A stretch of DNA of 64,000 nt from Agarophyton chilense (Eukaryota > Rhodophyta > Florideophyceae > Gracilariales > Gracilariaceae): assembly GCA_030374765.1 (NCBI GenBank), contig JARGXX010000109.1:62001-126000 (forward strand). The letters run 5' to 3'. The notes under the pieces were generated by a model. That model did not search any database. It saw nothing but the letters and a program-made list of their open reading frames with translations, and had not been told where the DNA came from. The number at the start of each line of letters is the position of its first letter. Within the stretch, counting starts at the first letter, position 1. Positions 1 through 11,446 of the stretch are shown here, in pieces. The position numbers and the translations under genes are program-made.

Positions 1-1552
1 CATCGTGTTGCGATTGGTTATCGTGTCTAGCGAACGACGACTCTCGAGAGTCAACTGGAAATTCTAGGTGGAACACCTTTCGAGTGGGTTTCGCGGCTCG
101 TTTGCATCTTTCCTCTTCTTTGGATGCGCCAAATGTTGTGGTTTTCCGCGTAATTCCGCGAGCTCTTACCGCATCACCTTCAGCTTGCGCAATCTGAACC
201 AACTCCAGAAATGGGGTTCTTTCATGCTTTTCTCAAAACCGAGCCACTAGAGATTTGATGTTGGGATCAAGTCCATCGATGAACAAGGTATTCTTGTCCT
301 CCGTTGGGTGAACGTTTACACTGCGCATGGCCATTCGGTTAAGCCTCGAGCTGTACTCTGCTTCTCCCTCACCAGGTTTCTGGGACACATCACGAAGATC
401 CAGGATAGCCTGTCGGATTGCGTTCGATGTCGCATCGCTTCGCAGTAAGTACTGCACTGACTCCGGCCAGGATTTTACACCTCCTTCGTCAGCGGTCAGG
501 GATCCGCAAACGAAACAATATTGCTCGGACGCAAAACCCGTCAGGAAAGGTGGTAATGAAACCCAAGCTTGAGGTTCACTCATTTCTAAGGTGTCCGCCT
601 CGGCAACAAAACGAGTAAGGAACTCGAAAACGAGAATGGTCGTTTTCCATCGAAGACTAGATTATTCAGTTCAATCTTCAATCGCCTAATGCGGTCCTTA
701 ACCTTTGCAGTTTCGCGACCCGATTGCTTCTTCCCTACTCTCTTCAGGCGATAATACCGGTAATCCAGGACTTTCTGATACAACTGATTTGTACCAGGAA
801 GTGGCCTGAGACGCTTGTACTTAGCTTTCTTCCTTAATAGCCAAGAAGACTTTTTTGTGTTCCTAGAACGGGAATTACTATGATCATCATCACTGGCGTC
901 GTCAGTGGACGTATCCGACGAGTCAGACTCGTCAGCACTGGAGTCCTCATCCTCCCATTCCAATGAATCATCACTAGTGTCAGGCTGGGACTTTGTCTTC
1001 CTGCGACGTCTTGACTTCGATTTCCTCGATCGCTCTTCCCTCAAGGAGACTTCATTTTCGTCTTTCACGACTTGGGGTAGCGGTAGTCTGCGCATTCACC
1101 ACTTCCTCCAGGCGTTCCAGATGAGGGTTAACTCGAGTGATGATTTCCTCCACGTCAACGGTCAGGACCGGTAAAGCCTCCGGAGCATTACCACGCCTTT
1201 CCATTTCTTGGTTGAAATCCTCTCGCAGGGTTCTCACAACCGCGGACATCGGGTTTGTTTCTTCTCGACGAGCGAGTACGCCTTGTTCTCGGCGCAAGCG
1301 GTCAACATCCTCGGTAATAACCGTAATTTGCGATTCCAATCCAATTATTCGTTCACGATAGGCGTTTGACTCAGATTTGAGACGAAGCACCAGAGCGCCT
1401 AAATCATTTTCTCCAGCCGGGGTTACAACCAGTTCGTCTCCAGGTTCACTATGGAAAGCATTGGCCTCCGTGGCTGGCTCAATAGCCAACTCCACGGGCA
1501 TGTGTACATCCGATAGATCTCGTCTATCGGTCACCGAACGAGAGCGCGTCAT
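1..1552 (-). pseudogene. gag: gag of element A (frameshifted, 3' end outside window)
   Basis: Structural capsid/nucleocapsid precursor of a Ty3/gypsy element. From the ATG at 1552 the frame runs to 1052 and includes a likely coiled coil. A -1 shift near 1060-1095 leads to a basic then Ser/Asp-rich linker and a KVLDYRYYRL motif shared with elements B (KVLDYRNYRL) and C. A second shift near 620 leads to the capsid-like segment 583-233, which ends in an in-frame TGA at 233-235. The same frame stays open beyond it to the edge. No zinc knuckle is visible because the sequence is cut. The homology is judged from element-to-element comparison inside this window, not from a database. Confidence 0.75.
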
Positions 1553-1860
1553 CGACTGACGGTAAATTCCCTCTCCGGCTTCTGTAGATGAGGCGAGCCT
1601 TGGTCAAGGGTGTGGGTCTCAAAGACCCGGGGCACCAGTAACCGACTTGGTCTTCTTCTTCGGCATTCCGGACCAATCCAATGTTCGGCGACGAAGTATT
1701 TGTGGTCTTCAATTGAATACGACAGCGTAGTTAAATACAGAACTCCATAATAGCTGGACTTGGTCAGCAACAGCTCCCGAGATCGTATACTATTCGAATT
1801 AAAGATCGGTATCGATTCCACGGTCCAGGTGCGAGATATTTGGAGTAGCCAATCACAGTG

Positions 1861-1880
1861 TTTCTAAGTCGGGGAGACCA
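1861..1880 (-). promoter_or_regulatory. Primer-binding site of element A
   Basis: Two bases inside the LTR, the minus strand reads TGGTCTCCCCGACTTAGAAA. TGG is the usual complement of a tRNA 3' CCA. Elements B and C have near-identical sequence at the same place, which supports the assignment. The primer tRNA is not identified here. Confidence 0.65.
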
Positions 1881-1882
1881 CT

Positions 1883-2499
1883 TGTAGTATCCACTACGGA
1901 GAGAGCAGACACCTGCGACAGTGTTCGGGACTGCCGAATGGGTCCTTGCGGCTAAGGGGAAGTTGTTATAGAGCACAGCACTGGCAAGCTAGAATGGGGA
2001 TTGTAAGGCCCCACTCGCCAATGAGGATGGTTGGCACTATGGAACGGACAACAACTTGTTGTATCTTGTCCGGATCTCCGGTTACGGAATCCTGAACAAA
2101 GTAACAAGTGAGTTGTGAACCCGTTTGTTGTCTTATTTACTTTGGAGTCGGCGCTCCCCTCTGTGCCTCAAGTACAGTGCACAGGGGTGGGCGCCGCACA
2201 TAACAATATCTTGATATAATCTTGGTTAGCCGATCAACCCCTCTACAGTACGGGATAATGCTTGCAACGTTGATACTCACTACAGTGTATGCGCCGTTGC
2301 CAATCCGGTACTTCCCTACAAAGGATCGAATCGGATGCGCCGTGGCAGACCAAGATCCCACGTGTAACATACGACTTCACGGACCATCTGCGGGGTGCCG
2401 CTTCATAACTCTATCCTATCCGTTGCACTCACATATGAGTATCATTATACTTAGCCAAAAAAAATTCCCATCGGCATTCAGACAGTGCAGAATACTACA
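1883..2499 (-). repeat. 5' LTR of element A
   Basis: A 617-bp repeat starting TGTAGTA and ending TACTACA on the plus strand, so its ends are perfect 7-bp inverted repeats of the TG...CA type. A second copy lies at 7744-8362. The two copies share long identical stretches through their full length, with scattered substitutions and small indels. Gag of the same element starts 330 bp further left on the minus strand, which makes this the 5' LTR. Confidence 0.85.
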
Positions 2500-3900
2500 C
2501 GTTTCCACCGCCGCTGCCTCCTTCCACATATGGATACGGGCAGTACGTAACTGCTTCACCTCCCCCATTTCATTCAATTCAAAACAACTCCACTCCCGTT
2601 CCGCGTCGTCGCCCGTCTAGACCGTCCCGTGCCAGGACACTTTTCATATCGAGTTTGAGAATCAAACAGAGAAATGATCAGATGTGCTTTATGGCAGAAA
2701 CATGTTGGCCTCTTTACTTAGATTGGGCATGTAAAAGTGTAGGATCTGATTGAGACCGACTGTGCGTGTGCGCACATTTAACAGCAGCACATCAAGATGC
2801 AGTATGATTCTGCGCTCCCCTCGTTCGTCGTAGGCTAGCCGATCGCGAAAGCGTGGAAACGACCCCTGCATGGCCCGCATTTGCCACTCTGATCTCTGGC
2901 AGGCGGATGTGTCTTGTCGAGCACGATGAATAACTCCTATATCAGAAGAGTCCGGCACATTCCGAGATGAATTTTGTAAAAAGTGGTAGTTTCCACTGCA
3001 AAATGCAGAATCAACTACACAAGTTCCGTCGGTCTTCTCATAAAATTCCTATAAATCCCCACTCGGCAATAGCGGAGTCATGCATGCTCTCAGGTGTGTT
3101 GTGTAGTGCAACGCACTCGGAATTATTCCGGTGTCGGATACTCATAAGTTAATATTGATGCTCCCGTGGTGGATACTTTACTTATGAGAGGAAAGTTGTA
3201 GGATTTTTGGCGCTATGGTAGCGTGGTATATTCAGAAGGCATGGACCCTCGTTAGAATGGGTCTCCATATGAGAAGAACATTAATTAGAAATGTAGTAAT
3301 ATAATAAATGGCACTAGATTGGTTTCTTTAATTTAATTAATTAGTCTAGTGGCCACAGTAGAACAGTACTTGTGCTGCGGCGATCGCGTCGTCTCCATCA
3401 CCAAGTAAATGGGCACCGTGTGTTCGGCTCTAGTTGTGACTGCCTTTGCAAAATTACTACCCCCTTCAGAGGGTATCCGCATTGCCATCGGTTCAGTTAT
3501 CCCACCGGCATCTCTTAAGGAGTGATTTTTACTACACCTTGCGTGTTTTCCCTATTTCTTTCATACTTATATTTTACTGTGTGTTATAGGTTTCTTCTCC
3601 GCCCCAGTATTGGATTGTTTCTTCGTTGCTTGTTATTTCTACAGTTCCGTTTGCATCATGCGTCTTGAAGAGCAGTGTAAATGACCATTCTTCTTCAATG
3701 TTCGTCGCGTTATTAGTTATGGAAAGGAAGGAAGAGAGGATGTAACATGGGGTTATCACTTGGATATGTCGAAAGCTTATCATAGCCACTCACCGAAACG
3801 CACTGCGTTTCACGGAAAACTACCGCTGCAAATGGAGCGAGATGCAGAACATTTTTACGGGTCTTCAAAACTGAGGTTCTCAGAAATTCTGAAAAACTTT
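2500..3900. other. Gene-free stretch right of element A
   Basis: AT-richer sequence with only short reading frames and no recognisable domain on either strand. It presumably holds the right-hand flank of element A and old repeat debris. The five bases after the LTR (CGTTT) cannot be matched to a target duplication because the other end of the element is outside the window. Confidence 0.4.
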
Positions 3901-4058
3901 AAGACAAATAAAAGGTGACGGCGGACAACGATCTCTTTCGGAAATGCTTGAAGTATTTTTAAGGCACGAGAAACCCGAAGGACAAAGAGGACATGCGTCT
4001 TTACAAGAATCTACTTAGGCTACAATCGTAAGAAGTACGTACGACTGTTTATTGCTCT

Positions 4059-4490
4059 ATGGATGAGTCTCATTCGCTAAAATATGTGGCATGGAGCATT
4101 CCACAGTCTCGCAAAAACTACGAGCGCATCTGCATAATTTCCGGAGGAGTCTCTTTGGATTTCAAAGCGGTTAAAACCCGTTTGGGGCTCCCTCTTTTCA
4201 CATTTTACGGACATGATAACGATGAGGAAGTCGTGACATTCTTCATGGGCATTCTTCCGAATGAGACGTGTACAAATTTCGAATGGATTTTAGAACGATT
4301 CAAAGACTGGATGAGGATTTGCTCCTGTTCGTTCGCCGTAGACCATACTATAGCTACCATTGGAGCACTGAAGAAGTCATTTCCACTTTCGTACATCACT
4401 CTTGAGGACTAGTATCTTAATGAGAATCAGAAGGGAAGTGTACCGAGATGGTGTAATAAAATCAACAGCGAAAGTTTGCTCAGTCGTATG
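4059..4490 (+). pseudogene. MULE/FAR1-like transposase remnant
   Basis: The frame starting at 4059 has the order expected of a Mutator-like (MULE) DDE transposase core: a PLFTFYGHD strand, then FFMGILPNET, then an FEWILERFKDWM helix, then a second Asp (AVDHTIATIGALKKSFP, compare the TDRD..AI...FP pattern of the family). It continues past a TAG at 4410-4412 for a further stretch. The segment is about 140 codons against about 500 or more for an intact transposase, so this is a relic. Further C-terminal pieces may lie at 5198-5476 and 5600-5995, but I cannot align them. No terminal inverted repeats were found by eye. Confidence 0.5.
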
Positions 4491-5599
4491 CAGAAGCATC
4501 TCTATGGCCTGGGGCGGTGAAGCACGGTAGACGAATTTCTACGGAGAAGATCACAGTTTGATCAAATTTACTTTGGAAACCTTAACTAGGTTCTTCAACG
4601 ATGGTATAAGTACCTTTATCACGAAAATCCTTCTTTGCTTGTTTCGTGCTATAAGGATATATTTCTTCCTCGCAGATTCATTTTCCGAAGAACTGGCTAT
4701 ACCGAAGGATCAAATGCTCGATACCTTCGTTTCATAGTCGCTCAGAAGATCCCAATCGCTGATGTTCCTATTTAAATGAAAGCCATCACCGACCGGTTAC
4801 ATTACAAACGCTAAAAGGATGTAGGAACACAAAACATGGCCATGCAAAACAAATTGCTCCATTCGGCACTTCAAATTCCTCGAGTATTGGCCATTACTGT
4901 CGTCTCAACAGTAAGAGCATATTGTCTGAAAAAGTTTATCGAGTCGAGCTCAAGACTTTCTTGATACTTCACAATCATCAACGCATACGTTTCACCTGCG
5001 CCTTTTATCGATTGGAAACGTTTTGAGGTCGATATTGAAGATACTTACATTTTTCGACGTTTCTGTTGCCGTGGTGACCCTCAGTTATACGTTGGCTCCT
5101 TCTTCTACAGAAAGGGTACCCAGTGTCACCAACTATCTCGTCTACGAGCTCATATTGTTCGGATGAGAGTCCCACAATCACAGCGGGATGCACGTGATTG
5201 GCTTTCGCTTCCATTGGATTCCCATGCTTCCATTTGACTCGCATTTCCTGCGTATACTCTCAAATTGCGGATCGATGGCCTCGGGTGATTGATATAATTC
5301 GTTCCCGATTGCAAAAAGAAAAACTCTGGCATTCTTACTGGTGCAGGAACCGCATGTTGTGGACGCTGGAGAATGACTTAGTTCTTAGAGACATGATGGG
5401 GTTGGGCTTCAGTGAGAAGCATATCAGATCCTTACAAGCTCTAAACTTTGCCAACATGCAACCTGATGATTCATAAGACGATGGATACTCTTCATCCCCT
5501 GCGGATGCAGTAGCTGCACTACGAAAGAAACAGTGAGAGGAGATATTCAGCTACACGGCGTACGCCAACTGCAACAAATTATGCGAACAGATGCAATGA

Positions 5600-5995
5600 A
5601 TGGCTCATAGTATCGGTCCTGTAGAAGTGCATAGTCTTAAAGCATACCTAGGAAAAGGCGTGAATGACTTTAAGCTCGGAAGATATCCATCGAACCCCTC
5701 CATTCCCCTTCCAAATATCCACAAAATGGAAGAAAATGTACGGAACAAAGCACCCGAGAACAAAAACTTATCTACAATAGAACCATCAAACAACATTCTG
5801 AATCCAAACGGCGGCTTTGACAGAAGAAAAAATCGGAAGAAATCGTTCCTCGAGAAAAGAAAAGGAAAGAGGCAGAAAACGGATGGTTTTTGTTTGAATG
5901 TGGTTTCAACGAATCTTTCCAACCAAAAAGATGCAATAAATTCCGCGATCGGACTTGCGTTCAGCATCGTAGACAATCTAGATGGAGGCATATAG
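5600..5995 (+). CDS. Unidentified basic ORF, possibly the C-terminal debris of the MULE relic
   Basis: A 131-codon frame with a lysine/arginine-rich middle (RRKNRKKSFLEKRKGKRQK) resembling a nuclear localisation or DNA-binding tail. The complementary strand is also open over nearly the same span, so coding status is unproven. It lies about 1.1 kb downstream of the MULE-like core in the same orientation, and MULE transposases often end in a basic tail, which is the only reason to connect them. No family was recognised. Confidence 0.2.
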   Translation: MAHSIGPVEVHSLKAYLGKGVNDFKLGRYPSNPSIPLPNIHKMEENVRNKAPENKNLSTIEPSNNILNPNGGFDRRKNRKKSFLEKRKGKRQKTDGFCLNVVSTNLSNQKDAINSAIGLAFSIVDNLDGGI

Positions 5996-6949
5996 TATTC
6001 AACATTATTTGAGGTTTATACATTGTATATAGTCGTAACGGCATTAAGAAGAACGTACTCACACCGTGAGATGGGCAACCCCGTGCTTGGTAGCAAAGTT
6101 GGAGTCTCCAAATATCGTATCTATCAATACGGTGATGTTTTGCTTCTCGAGATCGCGGGTCTAAGCCCTAAGAGGTCAGGCAAATTTATATTGCCAAAGA
6201 CAAGTACTGCAGTTTGAAGGGAGCAATGTTTGGCCTGATCCCTAATGCTATGGCAAGGCCGGCGTCTGGGTAGAAAATGTTGTTGCATGCTGTCAACATG
6301 CCCTATTGGCCCCACAGAATTGCCTCAGAACGATGATGCAGTACTTCGACGTCGTAAACACGCATGAAAGGGTACAGAATGTGTTGCATACTGCATCACA
6401 GTTCCTCGACCAAAGCAGGACGGACGTGGTACACCTTTGCGAATAATTGTTCGTCAGGCAGTTGCGTATCGTCTTTATTCACGGTTTGTCTATTCCCAGA
6501 GCCAGAAAAGTAAGGAGAAAGCTCAAATGAAAGAACTAGCTCAATTCATGCACTTGCGGGAAACCGTCACCGGAATATCGGTTCCAAGTTCTTCACGCAA
6601 ACAAGAGCAATAATTTCTTGCGGGAATTATGTGCAGCTATTTATCGAAAGATAGGAATCCAATTCAGTCCGCTTAACTAAACTATATCGTCGGATCTCTA
6701 CTAAATCTAATCTTTGTCGTTTCGGGTCACAACAAAATTATTTGCAGACTCTTTTAACGAGATTGGTAAACTACAATACTACCGTAGTACATATGATTTT
6801 GATGCATAGTTTGGGAGCGTGGAGGTATGTGAAGATGTCGAGGCGACCCTCAAGGGAGGCTGCAGTAACCCTCTGCTCGGTAAATCGCTCCTAGAAAAGA
6901 TGATGATCGAGTTTAACAAAGGAGCGCAGAGAAGAAGCCCTTATTGTCG

Positions 6950-7714
6950 ATGCTCCCCACTCCCACTGGGGAAGTCATACGGCATGTTAGAACGTACTTT
7001 TTTTCTGTCCTCAAAAGCCGAAATTCTTGTCCATTTTCTAGCAGAGGGCCTTCTCTTTCTGCATTAAGAAAATTTTTCTTTGTACAACTGGGGGCGTTGT
7101 TGTCACAGATTTCAAGAGATGAGAATTTCATTTGGCTCAAAAGGGAGTATCTTAATAAGTACCCCCCTCAACAACATATCGAAATGTTGTACTTTCAAAA
7201 AATCACGAGATCATGCATGATTCCTTCTCGAGGTGACTTGATCGGCGTTCTTTCTCTGAGGTTTTCGACTTATTGGCTTGTGGATATCCTTTCAAGGCCA
7301 CAAAATGACACAAAATTGATTTTCATTGGCACTATCGATCCCAGTGTGTCTTCTACACCTTGGAAGAGCAGATATGGATCTCTTGTTGAAGGGGTTTGGA
7401 TCAGCAATGACGGACCATCCGGAAGACCAAGAACGGCAATCGGAACACAAAAAGAAGGAGTCTGCTGCTTTTTCAACAAATGGGTTCGGGAGGGGCAAAA
7501 TGTCGACAACGGACATCGAGTAAACTTGCTTTTCGGTCACAGAGACGTAGTCATTTGGTCTTTTTTATCTCGAGTTTGCACCGCATGCCAGAAAACATCG
7601 GTAAATAAACGTCTAGAAGAATCTGAAACTAGTCTTATTCGTGTTTTTGCATCGCCGAATCTACCTCCAGAAAGCCTCAGACATGCAGTCTGGTTGCGGT
7701 GTTTGAAGTTGTGA
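6950..7714 (+). CDS. Unidentified ORF
   Basis: The frame is open from an ATG at 6950 for about 254 codons to a stop at 7712-7714, ending 29 bp before the solo LTR. No domain, signal peptide or clear repeat is seen. Other frames on both strands are open for 60-80 codons here, so chance cannot be excluded. It may be part of an older repeat. No function is proposed. Confidence 0.2.
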   Translation: MLPTPTGEVIRHVRTYFFSVLKSRNSCPFSSRGPSLSALRKFFFVQLGALLSQISRDENFIWLKREYLNKYPPQQHIEMLYFQKITRSCMIPSRGDLIGVLSLRFSTYWLVDILSRPQNDTKLIFIGTIDPSVSSTPWKSRYGSLVEGVWISNDGPSGRPRTAIGTQKEGVCCFFNKWVREGQNVDNGHRVNLLFGHRDVVIWSFLSRVCTACQKTSVNKRLEESETSLIRVFASPNLPPESLRHAVWLRCLKL

Positions 7715-7743
7715 TTCAAGTCGATGAGGCATTTTGCATCGAG

Positions 7744-8362
7744 TGTAGTATCCACTCTAACGGAGAGAGCAGACACCTGTGACAGTGTTCGGGACTGCCG
7801 AATGAGTGCTTGCGGATAAGGGGAAGATGTGGTAGAGCACAACACTAGCGAGCTAGCATGGGGATTGTAAGGCCCCACTCGCCAATGAGGGTGGTTGGTA
7901 CTATTGAACTGACAGCTACTTGTTGTAGCTTGTCCGGATCTCCGGTTAAGGAATCCTGAACAAGGATCAAGTGAGTTGTGAACCCGTTTATTGTCTCCTT
8001 TAATTTGGATTCGGCGCTCCCTTCTGTGCCTTAAGTACAGGGCACAGATGTGACCGCCGCACATAATAATATGTAGATATAAACTTGGTTAGCCGAATAA
8101 CCCCTCTACAAAACGGGTTAATGGTTGTAACGTGGCTACTTCCTACAGTACATGCGCCGTTGCCAATCCGGTATTTCCCTACAAAGGGTCGAACCGGATG
8201 CGCCGTGGCAGACCGAGGTCCCACGTGTGACATACCACCTCATGGACCACCTGCGGTGTGCCGCTTCATAACTTCATCCTCGCCGTTGCACTCACTTATG
8301 AGTATCATTATACTTAGACAAAAAAATCTTCCATCGGCATTCCGACAGTGCAGAATACTACA
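7744..8362. repeat. Solo LTR of the element A family
   Basis: A 619-bp copy of the LTR at 1883-2499, again running from TGTAGTA to TACTACA. Neither side continues into gag or pol of this family, and there is no primer-binding-like TGG on the left or polypurine tract on the right, so it is a solo LTR. The five bases on each side (TCGAG and GTTCT) do not match, so the target duplication is lost or the copy was rearranged. Confidence 0.8.
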
Positions 8363-8597
8363 GTTCTGAAGCAGCGCCGTAGTGGTGCCGGTTAATTGAA
8401 ATAAAGGCGCGCCCTCAAGCGCGGTAGTTGGGTCGTGCGAGAATTTCATTGGCGTGGGAGCTGATGTTAACGTGCTTCTGTCTTTTGGGGCGGTCGTGTG
8501 GGATGAAAGATAGTTGCGGTTTGGGAAGAGATCGTTTCGCGGGAACTCGTGGCCATTTTGGCAAATACAACAGCATTTTTTGTTTGCGGATTTGATG

Positions 8598-8602
8598 CAT
8601 AC
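8598..8602. repeat. Left target-site duplication of element B (CATAC)
   Basis: CATAC immediately precedes the 5' LTR. The same five bases follow the 3' LTR at 18799-18803. Confidence 0.9.
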
Positions 8603-9047
8603 TGTGAAGGAGCGGTGATAACGGTTGAGCCCTGTAAGCTGCCGGGCCTCGAAGGATCTTGCAGATGACACGTGGACGGGTCGACCTCAGGTGGACTCAT
8701 GTAGATTATTAATTTGTTTTAATTAGTTTAATAGATTAGCATTACAGTGCCAGGGAGATCTCAGCGCTTCGCCAGTACTCTTTACTTGGCTCGAGTGACG
8801 CTTCTCCCTTGGAGTATGGTAGGCACCTTAGGATACTAAATAACCCCCTTTGGTATATTAGTTCCACCCTTTGGTCTTCAAGCCATTGTTTCCATAGCTC
8901 CAACTTGTAGGACTACGCAGTAAACGCCAGCCCATTGCACCAAATACTCTGGGAGTGCCGCCGTCAAGGATTCGAACCTTAGGACCCGCTCTACCACGCT
9001 ACCACCGGTCGAGATCCGTACGCTGACCCCACAGTCATTGCGTTACA
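8603..9047 (+). repeat. 5' LTR of element B
   Basis: A 445-bp repeat beginning TGTGAAGG and ending GCGTTACA, matched by 18354-18798. It contains a tRNA-like stretch on its minus strand near its 3' end. Confidence 0.92.
8956..9003 (-). other. tRNA-like fragment inside the 5' LTR of element B
   Basis: On the minus strand this reads GGTAGCGTGGTAGAGCGGGT, then a T-arm/B-box core GGTTCGAATCC (plus positions 8968-8978), then an acceptor-like GGCGGCA. The D-arm-like part is followed almost directly by the T arm, so the anticodon arm is missing and this cannot be a working tRNA. The same fragment is in the other LTR at 18707-18754, so it belongs to the LTR. It could act as a weak RNA polymerase III promoter or be a trace of tRNA capture; both are inference. 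Confidence 0.55.
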
Positions 9048-9050
9048 TTT

Positions 9051-9070
9051 TGGTGTCCCGACTTGGAAAC
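9051..9070 (+). promoter_or_regulatory. Primer-binding site of element B
   Basis: Three bases after the 5' LTR comes TGGTGTCCCGACTTGGAAAC, the expected position and TGG start for a tRNA-primed minus-strand start. It closely resembles the corresponding sites of elements A and C. Confidence 0.7.
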
Positions 9071-9171
9071 CTTTGGAATAATTTAACGGACCACTGGAAC
9101 GAAGAACTATCCGGATTCTAAACTTTGGTTTAATTCCCCAACGGACCAGAAGTACAGAAGCAACCGCCATT

Positions 9172-11446
9172 ATGGATTCGGGAAACACACCCAACCGACC
9201 CGACCATAGGACTGCTACGGCAAGACGAACTGCGATTACAACGCCGGAGATGTCGCCTGACCCTCAGGTTGATACCGCTAGCGACAGCAGGAGCAGAAGG
9301 AGCCAGCCGCAAGAAGTACTGACCCCACTGGATAACCCTGAAAGGATTCGCCGAGAACCCACGGTGGCAGCGCGTTTACGAGAACGCCTCCCCAGAGCCA
9401 CCTCTAAGCCAGGGACACCTCAAGGAAAAACCCCACAGGCCGAAAGAATTCGAGAAAACATGCCCGCAGGGCTTGCCGACCTCCTCTGGCCCAGTCTCCG
9501 TGAGCTCTGCTCAACCCACATGGATTCCATTATGGACGTGCGACTCGCTACGGCGATCGCTGACCATACGGATTACCTCATCGCACGAATTGTCCCTAAT
9601 GTATTGGAGTCTAACTTATTCATAGACTCCCTCCTACAGGCCGTTCAAGTAGCCGTCAACCGCCAGGCAGGCTATTTGGTCCCTAGGACTACCCCACAAC
9701 AAATTGACCATCCGGTCTCCGTATGGCAACCCCCTACCGAACCCCCAGGAGTGGCGAGATTATCCGCCCCTCGCCGGGATTACCGCCAGGAAAACCCCAT
9801 GGTGGGACAATCTAAGAGCAGAAGAGAAGCTCCGCGTCCAGATGAGAGACAGGTTGCCCATCAGGAGAATCCAAGGAATGGACAAGCAAGGAGCAGAAGA
9901 GAAGCTCCGCGTCTAGAAGAGAGACCGCTTGCCCCACCCGACGGATTATATAACGTACAGCGACCTCAGGGCTCCATCGGATCTGATAAAGAGACCTATT
10001 CTTCAGGTCCATACTCAGCCGGAAAGAAAAGAAGTAACCTCAAGAGGAAGAAGAACAAATGGAGTAAAAGAAGAGACCATTCGGACACGAGTGATTCGGA
10101 ATCGGCCTCGACCGAACCGACCGACTCGGAAGTAGATGACGCTGCCGTTCGAGGCCTCACAACACTGACTACCGCAAACGAAGTTTTCCTTAAGGTTCTA
10201 GACTACCGGAATTACCGGCTGGCCGACAGGTCCGAGAAATATTCTGGTTCGGTGGCTCGCAGAGCCACCAAATGGGCCAAACGGATGCAACTTACCATTA
10301 GGGACAATTCTCGGGTTCCGATCCCATTGCTGTCCTTACGTTTCTCAGTTTGTTCCATACGCCCTGCGATCAGAACGGTATCCACGAGGGCGCTTCTCTG
10401 TACCTTTTCTAAATCTTCTTTACAGGACAGGCGCGTGACCGAGTGGTTTCGAAGATATCTGGCACAACTAACCCCGTGGATGCTCAACACCGTGAGCTTC
10501 TCGGGTCATACCCCCAGATTGTTCATTACCTCTTGGAAATCTACGCCACGGATGAAGTCATAATGGATGCCCACTAAGAACTCATCTCCTTTAGACAGAG
10601 CTCCAACATGACCGAATAGGCTTTCGCAGACGACCTATGGAAGAAGGCTTACCGATGTGGAAACTTCTTCTCCGAAGGACGGCTTAAACACAACTTCATC
10701 ACGGGATTGCTCCCTGCCATTCGGACACATGTGCGCAATTACCACACGGAAACCCTGCAATACTCCTTCCGAAGACTCGTTACCTACGCCGAGGGTTATG
10801 GCAAAACCTACAAGACCACCAGTCGCAACGCTGATATAACCAGAGGACACGCAACTCTATTGCGTAAACCTAACCAAGCCCATTTGGTTAGCTCCACGGA
10901 GTCGGACATGGAGGCTTCACTCCATTACGGCGATTCGGGAGATGTCCTCGCGGTCAATTTAATTGCTCCTCCGTCTGGGCCCTCATCATATACCTCCCAG
11001 GGAACTGCAGCGACCACTGGACCACCCACACCCAAGTATTCTCCCTTCTAGCCCGGCAAGAACGTTTTTGTTCGCTCCCCCAAGGGCTTGCGTCCTCTGC
11101 CTTTTAGTGATCCAACCTTGTGACTGTACGAGGTATCTGCCTGAGGAAGCACGTAAAACCTCCTAGACCTAAGAGAAGAGAATTACCGGGTGGGGAGATC
11201 CGAAGGAATGTATAACAGGGCACAGCAACGAACCACAGGGACCCCTGGAAGCTCACGCTATGCCACGCCTCCAGATACTCCGATCAAAGCCCAACAGGTC
11301 CACGCCATTGTAGATCCTACGGAAGACCCGTGGAAGAGCCCTATCCTCAGGAAGAAACGGAAACCCCATCGGAAAACTCCTAGGGGGAAGACGCGACGCA
11401 AATCCTCCCTCTTCAAGCCCCTGCCTCAACCAATTGGACGGTCATG
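9172..11446 (+). pseudogene. gag: gag of element B (degenerate)
   Basis: From the ATG at 9172 the frame runs 463 codons. It has a disordered basic N-terminus, a segment resembling element C gag (PAGLADLLWPSLRELC), a 25-residue tandem repeat (9790-9939), a Lys/Arg and Ser/Asp-rich linker and the KVLDYRNYRL motif. Near 10320 the frame is lost, and homologous capsid-like sequence continues in other frames: a YPQIVHYLLEIYATDEVI block near 10507-10560, and RCGNFFSEGRLKHNFITG to about 11051. A cysteine-rich trace near 11080-11150 fits a decayed CCHC zinc knuckle. A basic tail follows to 11446, overlapping the start of pol. Confidence 0.8.
9790..9939 (+). repeat. 75-bp tandem duplication in gag of element B
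   Basis: Two adjacent 75-bp units, each encoding about 25 residues ending in SRREAPR.(D/E)ER. The identical string agcagaagagaagctccgcg starts at about 9817 and 9892. The unit length is a multiple of three, so the reading frame was kept. Confidence 0.8.

Larger units (their letters stand above)
1..2499 (-). mobile_element. Element A: 5' part of a Ty3/gypsy LTR retrotransposon, cut by the window edge
   Basis: Reading on the minus strand, the order is LTR (2499 to 1883), primer-binding-like site, untranslated leader, then a gag reading frame that runs off the left edge at position 1. The gag has the same layout as those of elements B and C further right: an N-terminal coiled region, an Arg/Ser/Asp-rich linker, a KVLDYR.YRL motif and the capsid-like part. 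Pol is outside the window. The gag carries two frameshifts and a stop, so this copy is dead. Confidence 0.8.

Noticed and set aside
8956-9003. Functional tRNA gene
   Set aside because: No anticodon arm and no paired 5' acceptor strand, and it is repeated within both LTRs.
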